Under the pieces are notes generated by a model. That model was not told where the DNA came from. It ran no database searches and saw only the letters and a program-made list of their open reading frames with translations. A program made the position numbers and the translations under genes. A stretch of 64,000 nt of DNA, from NCBI GenBank assembly GCA_900468625.1, contig UBUL01000018.1, positions 248,001 to 312,000 on the forward strand, written 5' to 3'. Positions 7,078-15,958 of the stretch are shown piece after piece. Numbering within the stretch: the stretch's first letter is position 1; each line of letters starts with the position of its first letter. This stretch comes from Hyphomicrobiales bacterium. Its GTDB lineage: Bacteria > Pseudomonadota > Alphaproteobacteria > Rhizobiales > Rhizobiaceae.

Positions 7078-8499
7078 TTATCTCCGGGCAGCGCGCGTCA
7101 GAAGCTGGTCGAGCAGCTCAAGCGCGAGATCGATCTCTTCGCGGGTGATGAGCAGGTTGGGTGCGAAAGTGATGACGTTCTTGTGGTAGCCGCCGACGTC
7201 GAGCACGAGGCCGTAGGTCTTCGAGCCGACCTGAAGGTCGCCCTTCATGCCTTCGTCGCACATCCAGTCCATCGTCGCCTTGTCCGGCGTGTAGCTGTCG
7301 TCCTTGCAGATTTCCATGCGCAGGGCGAGGCCGAGACCGTCGACTTCGCCGACGATGGCGTGGCGCTTCTGCAGCTGCTTGAGCCCGTCGAGGAAATGCG
7401 CGCCCTTTTCCATGATCGCGGCGCCGAAATCATGCTCTTCCAGCATCTTCATCGTTTCGAGCGCGACGGCGGTTCCCATCGGGTTGCTGGCGAAGGTCGA
7501 ATGCGTGGAGCCGGGCGGGAAGATCGTCGGGTTGATCATCTCTTCGCGAGCCCAGACGCCGGAAAGCGGGTTGAGACCGTTGGTAATCGCCTTGCCGAAG
7601 ATCAGCGCATCCGGCGAAACGCCGAAATGCTCGATCGACCAGAGCTTGCCGGTACGGTAGACGCCCATCTGGATTTCGTCGACGACGAGCAGGATGCCGT
7701 GATCGTCCAGGACCTTCTTCAGTTCGACGAAGAAGTTCATCGGCGGGATGACATAGCCGCCGGTGCCCTGGATCGGCTCGACGTAGAAGGCGGCATATTC
7801 GGACTTGCCGGCCTTCGGGTCCCAGACGCCGTTATATTCGCTCTCGAACAGGCGGGCGAATTTCTGGACGCAATAATGTCCGTATTCTTCCTTCGACATG
7901 CCCTTCGGGCCGCGGAAGTAATAAGGGAATTCGACGAACTGCGCGCGATCGCCGAAGTGGCCGTAGCGGCGGCGGTAGCGATAGCTCGAGGTGATCGCCG
8001 AAGCGCCGAGCGTGCGCCCGTGATAACCGCCTTCGAAGGCGAACATCAGGCTCTTGCCGCCGGTGTAGTTGCGCACGAGCTTCAGCGAATCCTCGACGGC
8101 CTGCGAACCGCCGACGTTGAAGTGAACGCGGCCCTTGCGACCGAACTTGCGCTCGGCATCCTGCGCGATCATGGCTGCAAGCTCGACCTTCTCGCGGTGC
8201 AGATACTGCGATGCGACCTGCGGCAGCTGATCGAGCTGGCGATGGGCGGCCGCGTTCAGGCGCTCATTGCGATAGCCGAAATTGACGGCGGAGTACCACA
8301 TCTGCAGATCGAGGAACGGCGTGCCGGTGCGATCGTAGACGAAGGAGCCTTCGCATCCCTCGAAGAACTTCGGCTTGTCCGTATAGTGGACCGTATCGCC
8401 ATGGGAGCAGTAGGCCTCCTCAAGAGCGCGCAATTCTTCTTCGGAGCGGACGGACGTTTCGGTCTCGCCGCTGAAGGCTTCAGCTACATTCGTTTTCAT
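7078..8499 (-). CDS. Class III PLP-dependent aminotransferase
   Basis: 473-residue fold-type I aminotransferase, class III (omega-amino-acid:2-oxo-acid type). Visible are the phosphate-binding region NVGGSQAVEDSLK, the EGGYHGRTLGAS loop near 156-167, the cofactor Asp in LVVDEIQMG (D274) and the Schiff-base Lys in FGKAITNG (K303). The closest functional types are 4-aminobutyrate, diaminobutyrate or lysine 6-aminotransferases; specificity cannot be decided. The ATG at 8499 has AGAGG seven bases upstream and sits 20 bases after the HAD phosphatase stop. It probably introduces or removes the amino group of the operon's product. Confidence 0.9.
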   Translation of the reverse strand: MKTNVAEAFSGETETSVRSEEELRALEEAYCSHGDTVHYTDKPKFFEGCEGSFVYDRTGTPFLDLQMWYSAVNFGYRNERLNAAAHRQLDQLPQVASQYLHREKVELAAMIAQDAERKFGRKGRVHFNVGGSQAVEDSLKLVRNYTGGKSLMFAFEGGYHGRTLGASAITSSYRYRRRYGHFGDRAQFVEFPYYFRGPKGMSKEEYGHYCVQKFARLFESEYNGVWDPKAGKSEYAAFYVEPIQGTGGYVIPPMNFFVELKKVLDDHGILLVVDEIQMGVYRTGKLWSIEHFGVSPDALIFGKAITNGLNPLSGVWAREEMINPTIFPPGSTHSTFASNPMGTAVALETMKMLEEHDFGAAIMEKGAHFLDGLKQLQKRHAIVGEVDGLGLALRMEICKDDSYTPDKATMDWMCDEGMKGDLQVGSKTYGLVLDVGGYHKNVITFAPNLLITREEIDLALELLDQLLTRAARR

Positions 8500-8519
8500 T
8501 CAATGCCTCTTGGTCTATA

Positions 8520-9203
8520 TCACGCTGTCTTGAATTGCGGCAGCGTACGGGAGCGTCGCTCGACGCTCGGGAGAACGGCTTCCATCTTTGGAAGCAGATC
8601 GGAAAAGTCTTCGAAACCGACATAGGGAATGCCGTTTTCCTCGCAGTAATCGACAAGCTTGGCCTTGGCGAAAACGAGGTCGACCTTGTCGGAAACGCAG
8701 AAGTCGCTTCGCCCGTCGCCGATGTAGACCTGCAGGTCATTGCTATCGACAACGCGGCACTTGCAGACGCCGGCACCGGACACGCAGCCGGTTGCCGTGA
8801 ATGGCGGGAACAGCGAATAGGACTCGCGGCCCTGGGAAACGCTGCAGGTGAGCACATTGGCGATGATCGGCAGGCTGTCGATGCCATGACGCGCCAGAAT
8901 GCGGCGGATGAAATAGTCCACGCCGTCGCTGACGACGGTGACAGGCAATTCGCCGCTGCGGCAATAGGACAGGAAGCCTTCGAAGCCTGGATCGATCGAT
9001 ACCGTATCGAGAAACCGATCGAGTTCGGCCCTGCTTGCTTGAATGAGGGAGATCTGCCGGCGCATGCATTCGCCGGAGCCGATCTGCCCCTGCTTCCACA
9101 GCTGTTCGATGTCTTCCCACTCTGAACCGGCGAAACGAGATAAAACCATATCCGTCGCGTCTTCGATGGAGATGGTTCCATCAAAATCGCAAAACACCTG
9201 CAT
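8520..9203 (-). CDS. MtnX-like HAD-IB family phosphatase
   Basis: 227-residue HAD-superfamily hydrolase of the MtnX/PSP-like subgroup. Motif I is CDFDGTI at 5-11 (nucleophile Asp6, acid Asp8), motif II lies in VVSDGVDYF, and motif IV is YIGDGRSDF. A Cys cluster (CVSGAGVCKC) is as in MtnX-type proteins. It should dephosphorylate a small phosphorylated metabolite; no other methionine-salvage gene is nearby, so the MtnX role itself is unlikely. AAGGG stands six bases before the ATG. This is the first gene of the nine-gene run; the 103 bases before it, between it and the sensor kinase stop, could hold an own promoter, but I see no convincing one. Confidence 0.85.
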   Translation of the reverse strand: MQVFCDFDGTISIEDATDMVLSRFAGSEWEDIEQLWKQGQIGSGECMRRQISLIQASRAELDRFLDTVSIDPGFEGFLSYCRSGELPVTVVSDGVDYFIRRILARHGIDSLPIIANVLTCSVSQGRESYSLFPPFTATGCVSGAGVCKCRVVDSNDLQVYIGDGRSDFCVSDKVDLVFAKAKLVDYCEENGIPYVGFEDFSDLLPKMEAVLPSVERRSRTLPQFKTA

Positions 9204-9306
9204 GTGATACCCTTTCGCCTTATTCTAAGTTGCGTCTAACAACCTCGGATGAGCCGGGTATGAGCGGAAAATGATGTGAAAATGAAAAACGCTGGGACGC
9301 TGATTT

Positions 9307-10686
9307 TTAGCTCAACGGCAATCTCAGATCGACCTGAAGGCCGTTCCCCGAACGCGACGAAGAAAGCTCCACCGTTGCCGAAAGCCGGTCTGCCGTATCT
9401 GCAACTATCGCGAGACCGAGGCCGGCCCCTTCCTTGTGCAGCGTATTGAGGCGATAGAACCGCTGGAACACCGCTTCCCTTTCGTGAGGAGGGATGCCCG
9501 GGCCGCTGTCGCTGATCGAAATGCGGCCATATTCATCCTCCGATGAGATCGAAATTCTGATCTCTCCCCCGACCGGCGTATACTTGATCGCGTTGTCGAG
9601 CAGATTGGTGACCATCATGCGCAGCAGCGACTCGTCGGTCTTGACCTCGACCGTCTCATCGCCGTCCAGCACCACGTCCAGCTCGCGGCTGGTGATGATA
9701 TTGCCGAACTCGGCGATCACCGACGCCACCCAGTGATACAGCGTGACCGATTTCGGGCTGAGCGGATGATGGCTCACTCTGGCGAGCCGCAGCAATTGCT
9801 CGATCAGATGGATGGTGCGGTTGTTGCTGGCGACGAGATCGGAAATAATCGCCTGCCGCTCCTGATCGTTGTCGCTGTTTTCGAGCATTCGCAGCAGAAG
9901 TTTCATGCTTGCCTGCGGCGTACGCAGCTGATGCGCGGCAAGATCGGAGAAGCGCCGTTCGAGCGTCAGCGACTGGCCGAGTTTTTCCAACAGCTGGTTG
10001 ATCGACCGGCCGAGCGGCAGAAGATCGCGCGGCAGGTCCTCGACGGGGATGGCGGAGAGATCGTCGGGCGATCGCGTGCGGATCTGCCGCACCAGCCCAT
10101 GAATCGTACGCAGACCGCTGTTGATGCCGAGCCAGATCAGAAAGCCGATGACCGGCACCAGCACCAGCAGCGGAAAGAACAGATTGAGGAGAATATTGGA
10201 AACCAGCGTTTCGCGCAGTGCGATCTTTTCGCCGAGTTCTATGACGATGGTCGACTTCGGAATCGGCAGCGAATAGATGCGCCACTCGTCTCCGCCGTAG
10301 GTCAGCGTGGTGAACCCTACCTTCTGCTGCGGCACGTCGGACAGGAAGGCCGTGCTGCTGTAGAAGCGGATATTGCCATCGACCCAGGCGCGAAACATGT
10401 GCGCATCGGCATAATCATCCGCGTCTTCATTGAAGGCCAGCTGATTGTCCATGTTGAAGTCGATATCGTCGATCTGCTTCGCCCCGCGGTCCGGCGCCTT
10501 TTTTTCCAGGGGGTGGCGCAGCAGGCTCCAGATCACGTTGGCATCGTCGATGAGCTGGGCGTCGTAGATATTGTTGATTTCCCGCGTCGCGCTGTTGAAG
10601 GCGAAAGCCGCGATCACGACGATCGTCACCACGACGACCGGCGCGATACGGAGAAACAGTTTGCGGGTAAGCGTGGAGTTGTTCAT
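9307..10686 (-). CDS. Two-component sensor histidine kinase
   Basis: 459-residue membrane histidine kinase of the QseC/TctE-like type. TM1 is at about 12-30, then a periplasmic sensor region of about 130 residues with many acidic residues (for example NEDADDYAD), TM2 at 165-188, and a linker. The H-box LAAHQLRTP has phospho-acceptor His252; the N-box NLLDNAIKYT, G1 DSGPGIP and G2 GAGLGLAI are all intact. The start overlaps the response regulator stop by four bases (ATGA). The acidic sensor patch recalls PhoQ/PmrB-type kinases that sense cations or antimicrobial peptides, but this is inference. It lies just upstream of, and in line with, the nine-gene lipid operon, which is its likely target. 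Confidence 0.92.
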   Translation of the reverse strand: MNNSTLTRKLFLRIAPVVVVTIVVIAAFAFNSATREINNIYDAQLIDDANVIWSLLRHPLEKKAPDRGAKQIDDIDFNMDNQLAFNEDADDYADAHMFRAWVDGNIRFYSSTAFLSDVPQQKVGFTTLTYGGDEWRIYSLPIPKSTIVIELGEKIALRETLVSNILLNLFFPLLVLVPVIGFLIWLGINSGLRTIHGLVRQIRTRSPDDLSAIPVEDLPRDLLPLGRSINQLLEKLGQSLTLERRFSDLAAHQLRTPQASMKLLLRMLENSDNDQERQAIISDLVASNNRTIHLIEQLLRLARVSHHPLSPKSVTLYHWVASVIAEFGNIITSRELDVVLDGDETVEVKTDESLLRMMVTNLLDNAIKYTPVGGEIRISISSEDEYGRISISDSGPGIPPHEREAVFQRFYRLNTLHKEGAGLGLAIVADTADRLSATVELSSSRSGNGLQVDLRLPLS

Positions 10687-11339
10687 CGCTCGATCATATA
10701 GCCGACGCCACGGATGGACTTGATGAAATCGGTCCCGAGCTTCTTGCGCAGATTGTAGATCGTCACTTCGATCGTGTTGCTTTCCACGGTATTTTCGGCG
10801 TCGTAAAGGGCGTATTCGATATCGTTCTTGGTCACATAGCGGCCGCTGCGCTCCATGAGAAGCTTCAGCAGATGGAATTCTTTCGCCGTGGTGTGCACCT
10901 GCACGCTTCCCTTGCGCGCGACCATGGCCGACGGATCGACCTCCACGTCGCCGCAGCGGATGACGCTTTCCGTTCGGCCGTCGCGACGGCGGATGAGGGC
11001 ACGCAGCCGCGCCAGCAATTCGTCGAGGTCGAACGGCTTGACCAGATAGTCGTCAGCCCCCTCGTCCAGCCCCTCGACTTTCTGGCGGATGGAATCGAGC
11101 GCCGTCAGCAGCAATACCGGCACCGAATTGCCCCGCTGCCGGATGCGCCGCAAAACCTCCATGCCGCTGAGCTGCGGCAGGTTGATGTCGAGAACGATCG
11201 CCGCGAAATGCGAATGTTCCGCAGCCTCCAGTCCGGACGCGCCGTCGCGCATCCAGTCGACGCCGTAGGCGTGCTTTTCCAGGGCCTTCTTGAGCGATGA
11301 CCCGAGGATATTGTCGTCTTCAACAAGCAGAACGCGCAC
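10683..11339 (-). CDS. OmpR-family response regulator
   Basis: 218-residue response regulator: receiver domain (acidic pocket ED at 7-9, phospho-Asp51 in LDINLP, Lys near 101 in LVKPFD) and a C-terminal winged helix ending VESNTIEVTIYNLRKKLG. I chose the GTG at 11339 because GTGAGG lies six bases upstream and it gives the standard MRVLLVEDD start; the in-frame GTG at 11351 has no ribosome site. It is the partner of the overlapping kinase gene and the first gene of the minus-strand run that leads into the lipid operon. Confidence 0.93.
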   Translation of the reverse strand: MRVLLVEDDNILGSSLKKALEKHAYGVDWMRDGASGLEAAEHSHFAAIVLDINLPQLSGMEVLRRIRQRGNSVPVLLLTALDSIRQKVEGLDEGADDYLVKPFDLDELLARLRALIRRRDGRTESVIRCGDVEVDPSAMVARKGSVQVHTTAKEFHLLKLLMERSGRYVTKNDIEYALYDAENTVESNTIEVTIYNLRKKLGTDFIKSIRGVGYMIER

Positions 11340-11504
11340 GATCGACCTCACTTAGCCGAATATTTCATAGTCGATGTGAGCCGCAATTGGCGCGGCCATG
11401 TGGCAAAGCTATGACGGGATCATTTCCGCCTGGCAAGAGCTTAGCAGACGCGTGCCCATCCCTCACTGCCGATCGGGAGGCATGGCTTTATCCGAAACAG
11501 GGCC

Positions 11505-12362
11505 TCATTGCTGCGCCTCCAACAGACATTCCGCAAGACAGATTGCAGCCGGAGTGCTCTCCTGCGGCTGCAATATCCCGATCTCTCGATAGAAGGCCGG
11601 CTCGTCAAGGGCCACCAGGCGGACCGGCGCAACCGGCGGCGGGCTGCCCTCGACGATCGGGAGAAGCGCCACCCCAAGCCCGCGTCCGACCAGTGCCGCC
11701 ATCCCCGCTATATCGTCGACCTCCATTGATTCACGCGGAACGATCGAATGCGACCGCAGGAAGCGATCGACCTGGCGCCCTCCGAACGAACTGCGATCGT
11801 AGCGGATGAAGGGCTGCTCGCGCAGCAAGGCCCGCCAATCGTCACCCTCCAGTTGCTCGGGAACCGCAAGCACGTAAGGCTCGCGCACCAGAGGGCGCCA
11901 GATCAGATTCTTGGGCAGGCCGAAGGGAGGCTCGATCAGCACGGCAAGATCGAGTTCGCCGGCATCGATCTGGTCGAGCAGGTGCAGCGAGACGCCCGGA
12001 ACGATGTGCAGGTGATAATTTGCGAACCGCTGCCGGAAGGGCACGAGCGCGCGCGCAAGCATCGCCGATTGAACCGAGGCAATGGCGCCGATACGCAGCT
12101 CGCCGCCCGAAGCCTCATCGACCGGATCGGCGATGTGCTCGAACATCGCAATGATGCTCTTGGCACGATCGAGCGTTCTCAGTCCCGCGGCATTCAGCGT
12201 CGCGGAGCGGCCCGTTCGCTCGAACAATTTGATACCAAGCCTTTCCTCGAGCCGCTTCATCTGTCCGCTGACCGCAGCCTGCGTCAGGCCGATCCGATCT
12301 CCCGCAGCGGCAAACGTTCCGAAACGGGCTACGGCGACGAGTGTTCGAAGTTCAGCTATCAT
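11505..12362 (-). CDS. LysR-family transcriptional regulator
   Basis: 285 residues: N-terminal winged helix-turn-helix (VAVARFGTFAAAGDRIGLTQ AAVSGQMKRLEERLG, residues 10-45) and a periplasmic-binding-like effector domain. It is divergent from the VOC-family gene at 12468, with about 105 bases between them, the usual layout for a LysR regulator and its target. The inducer is unknown. Confidence 0.9.
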   Translation of the reverse strand: MIAELRTLVAVARFGTFAAAGDRIGLTQAAVSGQMKRLEERLGIKLFERTGRSATLNAAGLRTLDRAKSIIAMFEHIADPVDEASGGELRIGAIASVQSAMLARALVPFRQRFANYHLHIVPGVSLHLLDQIDAGELDLAVLIEPPFGLPKNLIWRPLVREPYVLAVPEQLEGDDWRALLREQPFIRYDRSSFGGRQVDRFLRSHSIVPRESMEVDDIAGMAALVGRGLGVALLPIVEGSPPPVAPVRLVALDEPAFYREIGILQPQESTPAAICLAECLLEAQQ

Positions 12363-12403
12363 GATTCATAACTTTTCCCATATCTCAACCTCAGAATATA
12401 CAG

Positions 12404-12419
12404 TTTTTCATAGGAAAAA
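12404..12419. promoter_or_regulatory. Inverted repeat between divergent lysR and VOC gene
   Basis: TTTTTC-ATAG-GAAAAA, a perfect six-base inverted repeat in the AT-rich divergent region. It could be a LysR-type operator or part of the promoter; the short arms make this weak. Confidence 0.3.
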
Positions 12420-12467
12420 ATGTAGCTTATTTGTTGCTGCATCGAATTTGCATCTCTGGAGACGATC

Positions 12468-12896
12468 ATGAGCGCAGCACCGCTTCACCCCTTCCACCTT
12501 GCATTTCCCGTCAACGATCTCGCTGCGGCGAGAACTTTCTACGGTGGCCTTCTTGGTTGCCCGGAAGGCCGCAGTTCGCCGGACTGGATCGATTTCAACT
12601 TCTACGGTCATCAGATCGTAGCCCATCTAGCCCCGAGCGAAACGAACGAGGTGGCTGCGAATGCCGTCGATGGCCACGGCGTTCCAGTGCGCCATTTCGG
12701 CGTCGTGCTGTCGATGGAAGAATGGGAGGCGGCCGCCGAGAAGCTGACGAAAGCCAATATGGAATTTGTCATCAAGCCCTATATTCGCTTCCGGGGAGAA
12801 CCGGGAGAACAGGCGACCATGTTCTTCAAGGACCCGAGCGGCAATGCCATCGAGATGAAGGCCTTCGCCGACATCAACAGCCTCTTCGCCAAATAG
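12468..12896 (+). CDS. VOC-family (glyoxalase/dioxygenase superfamily) protein
   Basis: 142-residue single protein of the vicinal-oxygen-chelate fold: [19 protein letters not shown] at the start, the second half ending in [15 protein letters not shown], where Glu would be a metal ligand. Such proteins include glyoxalases, extradiol dioxygenases and antibiotic-binding proteins; the activity is not clear. It is divergent from the LysR regulator, which is likely to control it. An ATG at 12468 follows a GGAGACGATC ribosome site. Confidence 0.85.
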   Translation: MSAAPLHPFHLAFPVNDLAAARTFYGGLLGCPEGRSSPDWIDFNFYGHQIVAHLAPSETNEVAANAVDGHGVPVRHFGVVLSMEEWEAAAEKLTKANMEFVIKPYIRFRGEPGEQATMFFKDPSGNAIEMKAFADINSLFAK

Positions 12897-12976
12897 AGAA
12901 AGTCGAGCCGGTAGCAAGAACGACCGCCACCCGCGGACGCCGGGGCGCCGGAAATGCTCGCGTCGCCGCTCAACCT

Positions 12977-14434
12977 TCAGGATGCCGTAAGGCCGGGCGC
13001 AACGGCATCCTTCTGCGCCGCCGCCCTCAGCCTTCGCATGGACGCTTCCAGCACGCCGAAGATCCGGGGATCGGCCGATTGCGCAACGTTGAACCGCATG
13101 AAGCGGCCGGCCGTTTCCGACAGGCTGAAAACATTGCCTGGTGCAAGGACGATCCCTTCCGCGAGGCAGGCGCGGGCCATATCGGCGGCGTCGAGCCCTT
13201 CCGGCAGCCTGCACCAGAGAAACATTCCGGCCTGGGGCTTCAGCCAAGGCACGATGCCGATCGCCTCAAGACGGGCCGACACCTCCGCCATCGCCTTGGC
13301 CAGCCTTGCCCGCAGGGTTTCGACATGCTTGCGATAACTGCCATCCTTTAGTGAGAGATAGACGAGTTCGGCCGACAATTGCCCGCAGCTGAAGCTGCTG
13401 GCGACCTTGAGATCGACAAGTCCGTCGATCCAGTCCTGCCTCGCTGCAATAAAGCCGCAGCGCACCGAGGCCGAGAGCGTCTTCGAAAAGCTGCCGATAT
13501 GGATGACCCGGTCAAGCCCGTCATAGGCGGCAAGGCGCGGCGCCGGAACCTGCTCGAAATCGGCGAAGATATCATCCTCGATGATGATGAGCCCGGCGGC
13601 ATCCGCAAGCTTCAGCAGCCGATGCGCCGTGACGGGCGAGAGCGCAGCCCCCGTCGGATTGTGTATGGCCGAATTGGTGATGTAAAGCCGCGGCTTATGC
13701 CGTTCGAGAGCCTGGCCGAACAGCTCGGCGTCCGGTCCAGTGGGCGTGAAGGGCACGGAGACGACATGGGCACGATGCGCCCGCAAGAGCGCATGGAAAT
13801 TGAAATAGCAGGGGTCGTCCACCAGCACCGTATCACCGGGCTCGAGCAGGAAACGGCAGAGAAGGTCGATCGCCTGCGTGCCGGACTCTGTCAACATGAT
13901 CTGGTCCGGAGGCACCGTGATGCCGTGCTCGCCGAGGCGCCTGGCGAGAAGCTGCCGCAACGGCGGCAGGCCGAGCGGCGTTCCGTAATTGGCGAGCGCT
14001 CCCGTATCGCCTCTTGCCAGCGTCCGCATCGCCCTGCGCAGCGCCGATTGCGGCAGCCAGGATGGCGGAAGCCAGCCGCAGCCGGGCTTCAGGACATCGT
14101 CTCCCACCTCGAGCGATTGCCGTGAAATCCACAGCGGATCGACGTTGCGGTCCGACCTTGCGCCGGCCTCGGACAGCGAAAGCGGCGGCAGCGGGCCGCA
14201 GACATAAAATCCGGCTCCCGGCCGCGAGCGGATCGTACCCTCGGCGGCAAGCCGCTCATAAGCCTCTACCACAGTCGAAACCGAGACCTGCATCGTCTTT
14301 GCGAAGCTGCGCACGGAGGGAAGTCTCGCGCCCGGCATCAGGCTGCGGGTGGCGATGCGATCGGAAATCGCCGCCATGACCCCTTCGATGCGCGTGCCTC
14401 CGCCGCCTGCATTTGCCGCTGAAAGATCAGCCAT
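12977..14434 (-). CDS. MocR-type regulator (GntR HTH fused to aminotransferase domain)
   Basis: 485-residue MocR/PdxR-family regulator. The N-terminal GntR winged helix (residues 15-80; SLMPGARLPSVRSFAKTMQ, then STVVEAYERL) is joined to a class I aminotransferase-like domain that keeps the PLP Lys in SFSKTLSASVRCGF. These proteins bind PLP and usually control a divergent gene; here that is the EamA exporter at 14543. Two copies of GTACTGCACC in the space between are candidate operators. The effector is unknown. Confidence 0.92.
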   Translation of the reverse strand: MADLSAANAGGGGTRIEGVMAAISDRIATRSLMPGARLPSVRSFAKTMQVSVSTVVEAYERLAAEGTIRSRPGAGFYVCGPLPPLSLSEAGARSDRNVDPLWISRQSLEVGDDVLKPGCGWLPPSWLPQSALRRAMRTLARGDTGALANYGTPLGLPPLRQLLARRLGEHGITVPPDQIMLTESGTQAIDLLCRFLLEPGDTVLVDDPCYFNFHALLRAHRAHVVSVPFTPTGPDAELFGQALERHKPRLYITNSAIHNPTGAALSPVTAHRLLKLADAAGLIIIEDDIFADFEQVPAPRLAAYDGLDRVIHIGSFSKTLSASVRCGFIAARQDWIDGLVDLKVASSFSCGQLSAELVYLSLKDGSYRKHVETLRARLAKAMAEVSARLEAIGIVPWLKPQAGMFLWCRLPEGLDAADMARACLAEGIVLAPGNVFSLSETAGRFMRFNVAQSADPRIFGVLEASMRRLRAAAQKDAVAPGLTAS

Positions 14435-14436
14435 CC

Positions 14437-14482
14437 GTACTGCACCTCATACCATAACAGTTCTTATGAATTGTACTGCACC
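14437..14482. promoter_or_regulatory. Direct repeats, candidate MocR operator
   Basis: GTACTGCACC occurs at 14437-14446 and again at 14473-14482, in the same orientation and 36 bases apart. MocR regulators typically bind direct repeats in the space between their own gene and the divergent target, which fits this position exactly. The first copy lies just before the mocR ATG. Confidence 0.6.
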
Positions 14483-14542
14483 GTCTCTGGCTTGACCAGA
14501 CAGACTCGCCGATACCCGCGAAGATCAGAAGGAGCATGCGCA

Positions 14543-15406
14543 ATGGACAAGACGACGACGGGATGGATCTGCGGACTGACGGGAGTGGTGATCTTCAGCG
14601 GCTCGCTGCCGGCAACGCGGGTGGCCGTCATGGATTTCGACCCATTGTTCCTGACGGTCGCCCGCGCCGTGATCGCCGGCCTGTTGGGTCTCTGCCTTTT
14701 GCTCGCCTTTCGCGAAAAGCGTCCGACCCGCAGCGACATCGCCTCGCTCGCAATCGTCGCGCTCGGCTGTGTCGTCGGCTTTCCGCTGTTGACCGCATTG
14801 GCGCTCAAGCATGTCACCTCGGCCCACTCCATCGTCTTCATCGGCCTGCTGCCGCTGGCAACGGCCGTCTTCGGCGTAGTGCGCGGCGGCGAGCGGCCGC
14901 GACCGGCCTTTTGGATATTCTCCGCCCTCGGCAGCGCGCTCGTCAGCGGCTATGCCTTGGCACAGGGCGTATCGGCTTCCCCGGCCGGCGATCTCCTGAT
15001 GCTCGCAGCCGTACTCGTCTGCGGCCTCGGCTATGCCGAAGGCGCGGTGCTCTCTCGCCGGCTCGGTGGCTGGCAAGTCATCTGCTGGGCGCTGGTCATG
15101 TCCCTGCCCGTCACCATTGCGCTCTGCGTCGCCACCATGCCGCATACGATCGACGGCATCGGCCGCCCAGCCTGGCTCGGCCTCGCCTATGTCTCGCTTT
15201 TCAGCATGCTGATCGGCTTCATCTTCTGGTATCGCGGCCTCGCGCAGGGCGGCATAGCAGCCGTTGGACAGCTCCAATTCCTGCAGCCTTTCTTCGGCTT
15301 TGCACTTGCCGCCGCTCTGCTCAAGGAAAGCGTCAGCTGGTCCATGCTGATCGTAACCATTGCCGTCGTCGGCTGCGTTGCCGGCGCCAGGAAATTCGCA
15401 CGCTGA
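14543..15406 (+). CDS. EamA-family DMT transporter
   Basis: 287-residue inner membrane protein with ten predicted helices in two EamA repeats, the drug/metabolite exporter fold (family examples are RhtA, YdcZ-like and amino-acid exporters). The ATG at 14543 is preceded by AAGGAG at eight bases; the earlier in-frame ATG at 14471 has none. Divergent from the MocR regulator, which suggests induction by an amino acid or PLP-linked compound that this protein exports. Confidence 0.88.
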   Translation: MDKTTTGWICGLTGVVIFSGSLPATRVAVMDFDPLFLTVARAVIAGLLGLCLLLAFREKRPTRSDIASLAIVALGCVVGFPLLTALALKHVTSAHSIVFIGLLPLATAVFGVVRGGERPRPAFWIFSALGSALVSGYALAQGVSASPAGDLLMLAAVLVCGLGYAEGAVLSRRLGGWQVICWALVMSLPVTIALCVATMPHTIDGIGRPAWLGLAYVSLFSMLIGFIFWYRGLAQGGIAAVGQLQFLQPFFGFALAAALLKESVSWSMLIVTIAVVGCVAGARKFAR

Positions 15407-15445
15407 GCCGTCACGTCGAACCAAAACGATATTGCTTGATCTTAT

Positions 15446-15478
15446 AAACCGATCGGTCTATTAAATACCAATCAGTTT
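15446..15478. promoter_or_regulatory. Inverted repeat, candidate TetR operator
   Basis: AAACCGATCGGT (15446-15457) and ACCAATCAGTTT (15467-15478) form a 12-base inverted repeat with two mismatches and a 9-base AT-rich spacer. It lies just before the DUF1348-tetR gene pair and overlaps the expected promoter, so autorepression by the TetR protein at 15959 is likely. Confidence 0.6.
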
Positions 15479-15492
15479 AGAAGGAACACATC

Positions 15493-15957
15493 ATGACACC
15501 CCCTCTCGTCCCGCCTTTCACCCGCGAAACCGCCGTCGCCAAGGTCCGCTTGGCGGAAGATGGATGGAACAGCCGCGATCCGGAGCGTATTTCCAAGGTC
15601 TATACGGAGGACAGCCAATGGCGGAACCGCGCCGAATTCCCGCGCGGCCGCGAGGAAATCGTCGAATTCCTGACGCGCAAATGGGCAAAAGAGCTGAATT
15701 ACCGGCTAATCAAGGAACTCTGGGCCTTTGACGGCAATCGTATCGCCGTGCGCTTTGCCTATGAATGGCGCGACGACAGCGGCCACTGGTTCCGTTCCTA
15801 CGGCAACGAGAACTGGGAGTTCGATGCCGATGGCCTGATGCAGCGCCGTTTCGCCTCCATCAACGACATGCCAATCAAGGAAGAGGACCGGAAATTCCAT
15901 TGGCCGCTCGGCCGCCGTCCGGACGATCATCCCGGCCTCTCCGAACTCGGCCTTTGA
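15493..15957 (+). CDS. DUF1348 (nuclear-transport-factor-2-like) protein
   Basis: 154-residue protein of the DUF1348 family, an NTF2/SnoaL-like fold. The family pattern is visible in [30 protein letters not shown] and [15 protein letters not shown]. Function unknown; cytoplasmic. AAGGAAC precedes the ATG. It is followed after one base by a tetR gene and preceded by a candidate TetR operator, so the two probably form one autoregulated unit. Confidence 0.88.
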   Translation: MTPPLVPPFTRETAVAKVRLAEDGWNSRDPERISKVYTEDSQWRNRAEFPRGREEIVEFLTRKWAKELNYRLIKELWAFDGNRIAVRFAYEWRDDSGHWFRSYGNENWEFDADGLMQRRFASINDMPIKEEDRKFHWPLGRRPDDHPGLSELGL

Positions 15958-15958
15958 G

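Noticed and set aside
8520..9203. Methionine salvage (mtnX) function
   Set aside because: No mtnK, mtnA, mtnW or mtnD near; context points to another phosphorylated substrate.
14525..15424. Long minus-strand frame over the EamA gene
   Set aside because: Hydrophilic reverse image of a membrane protein gene, not a gene.
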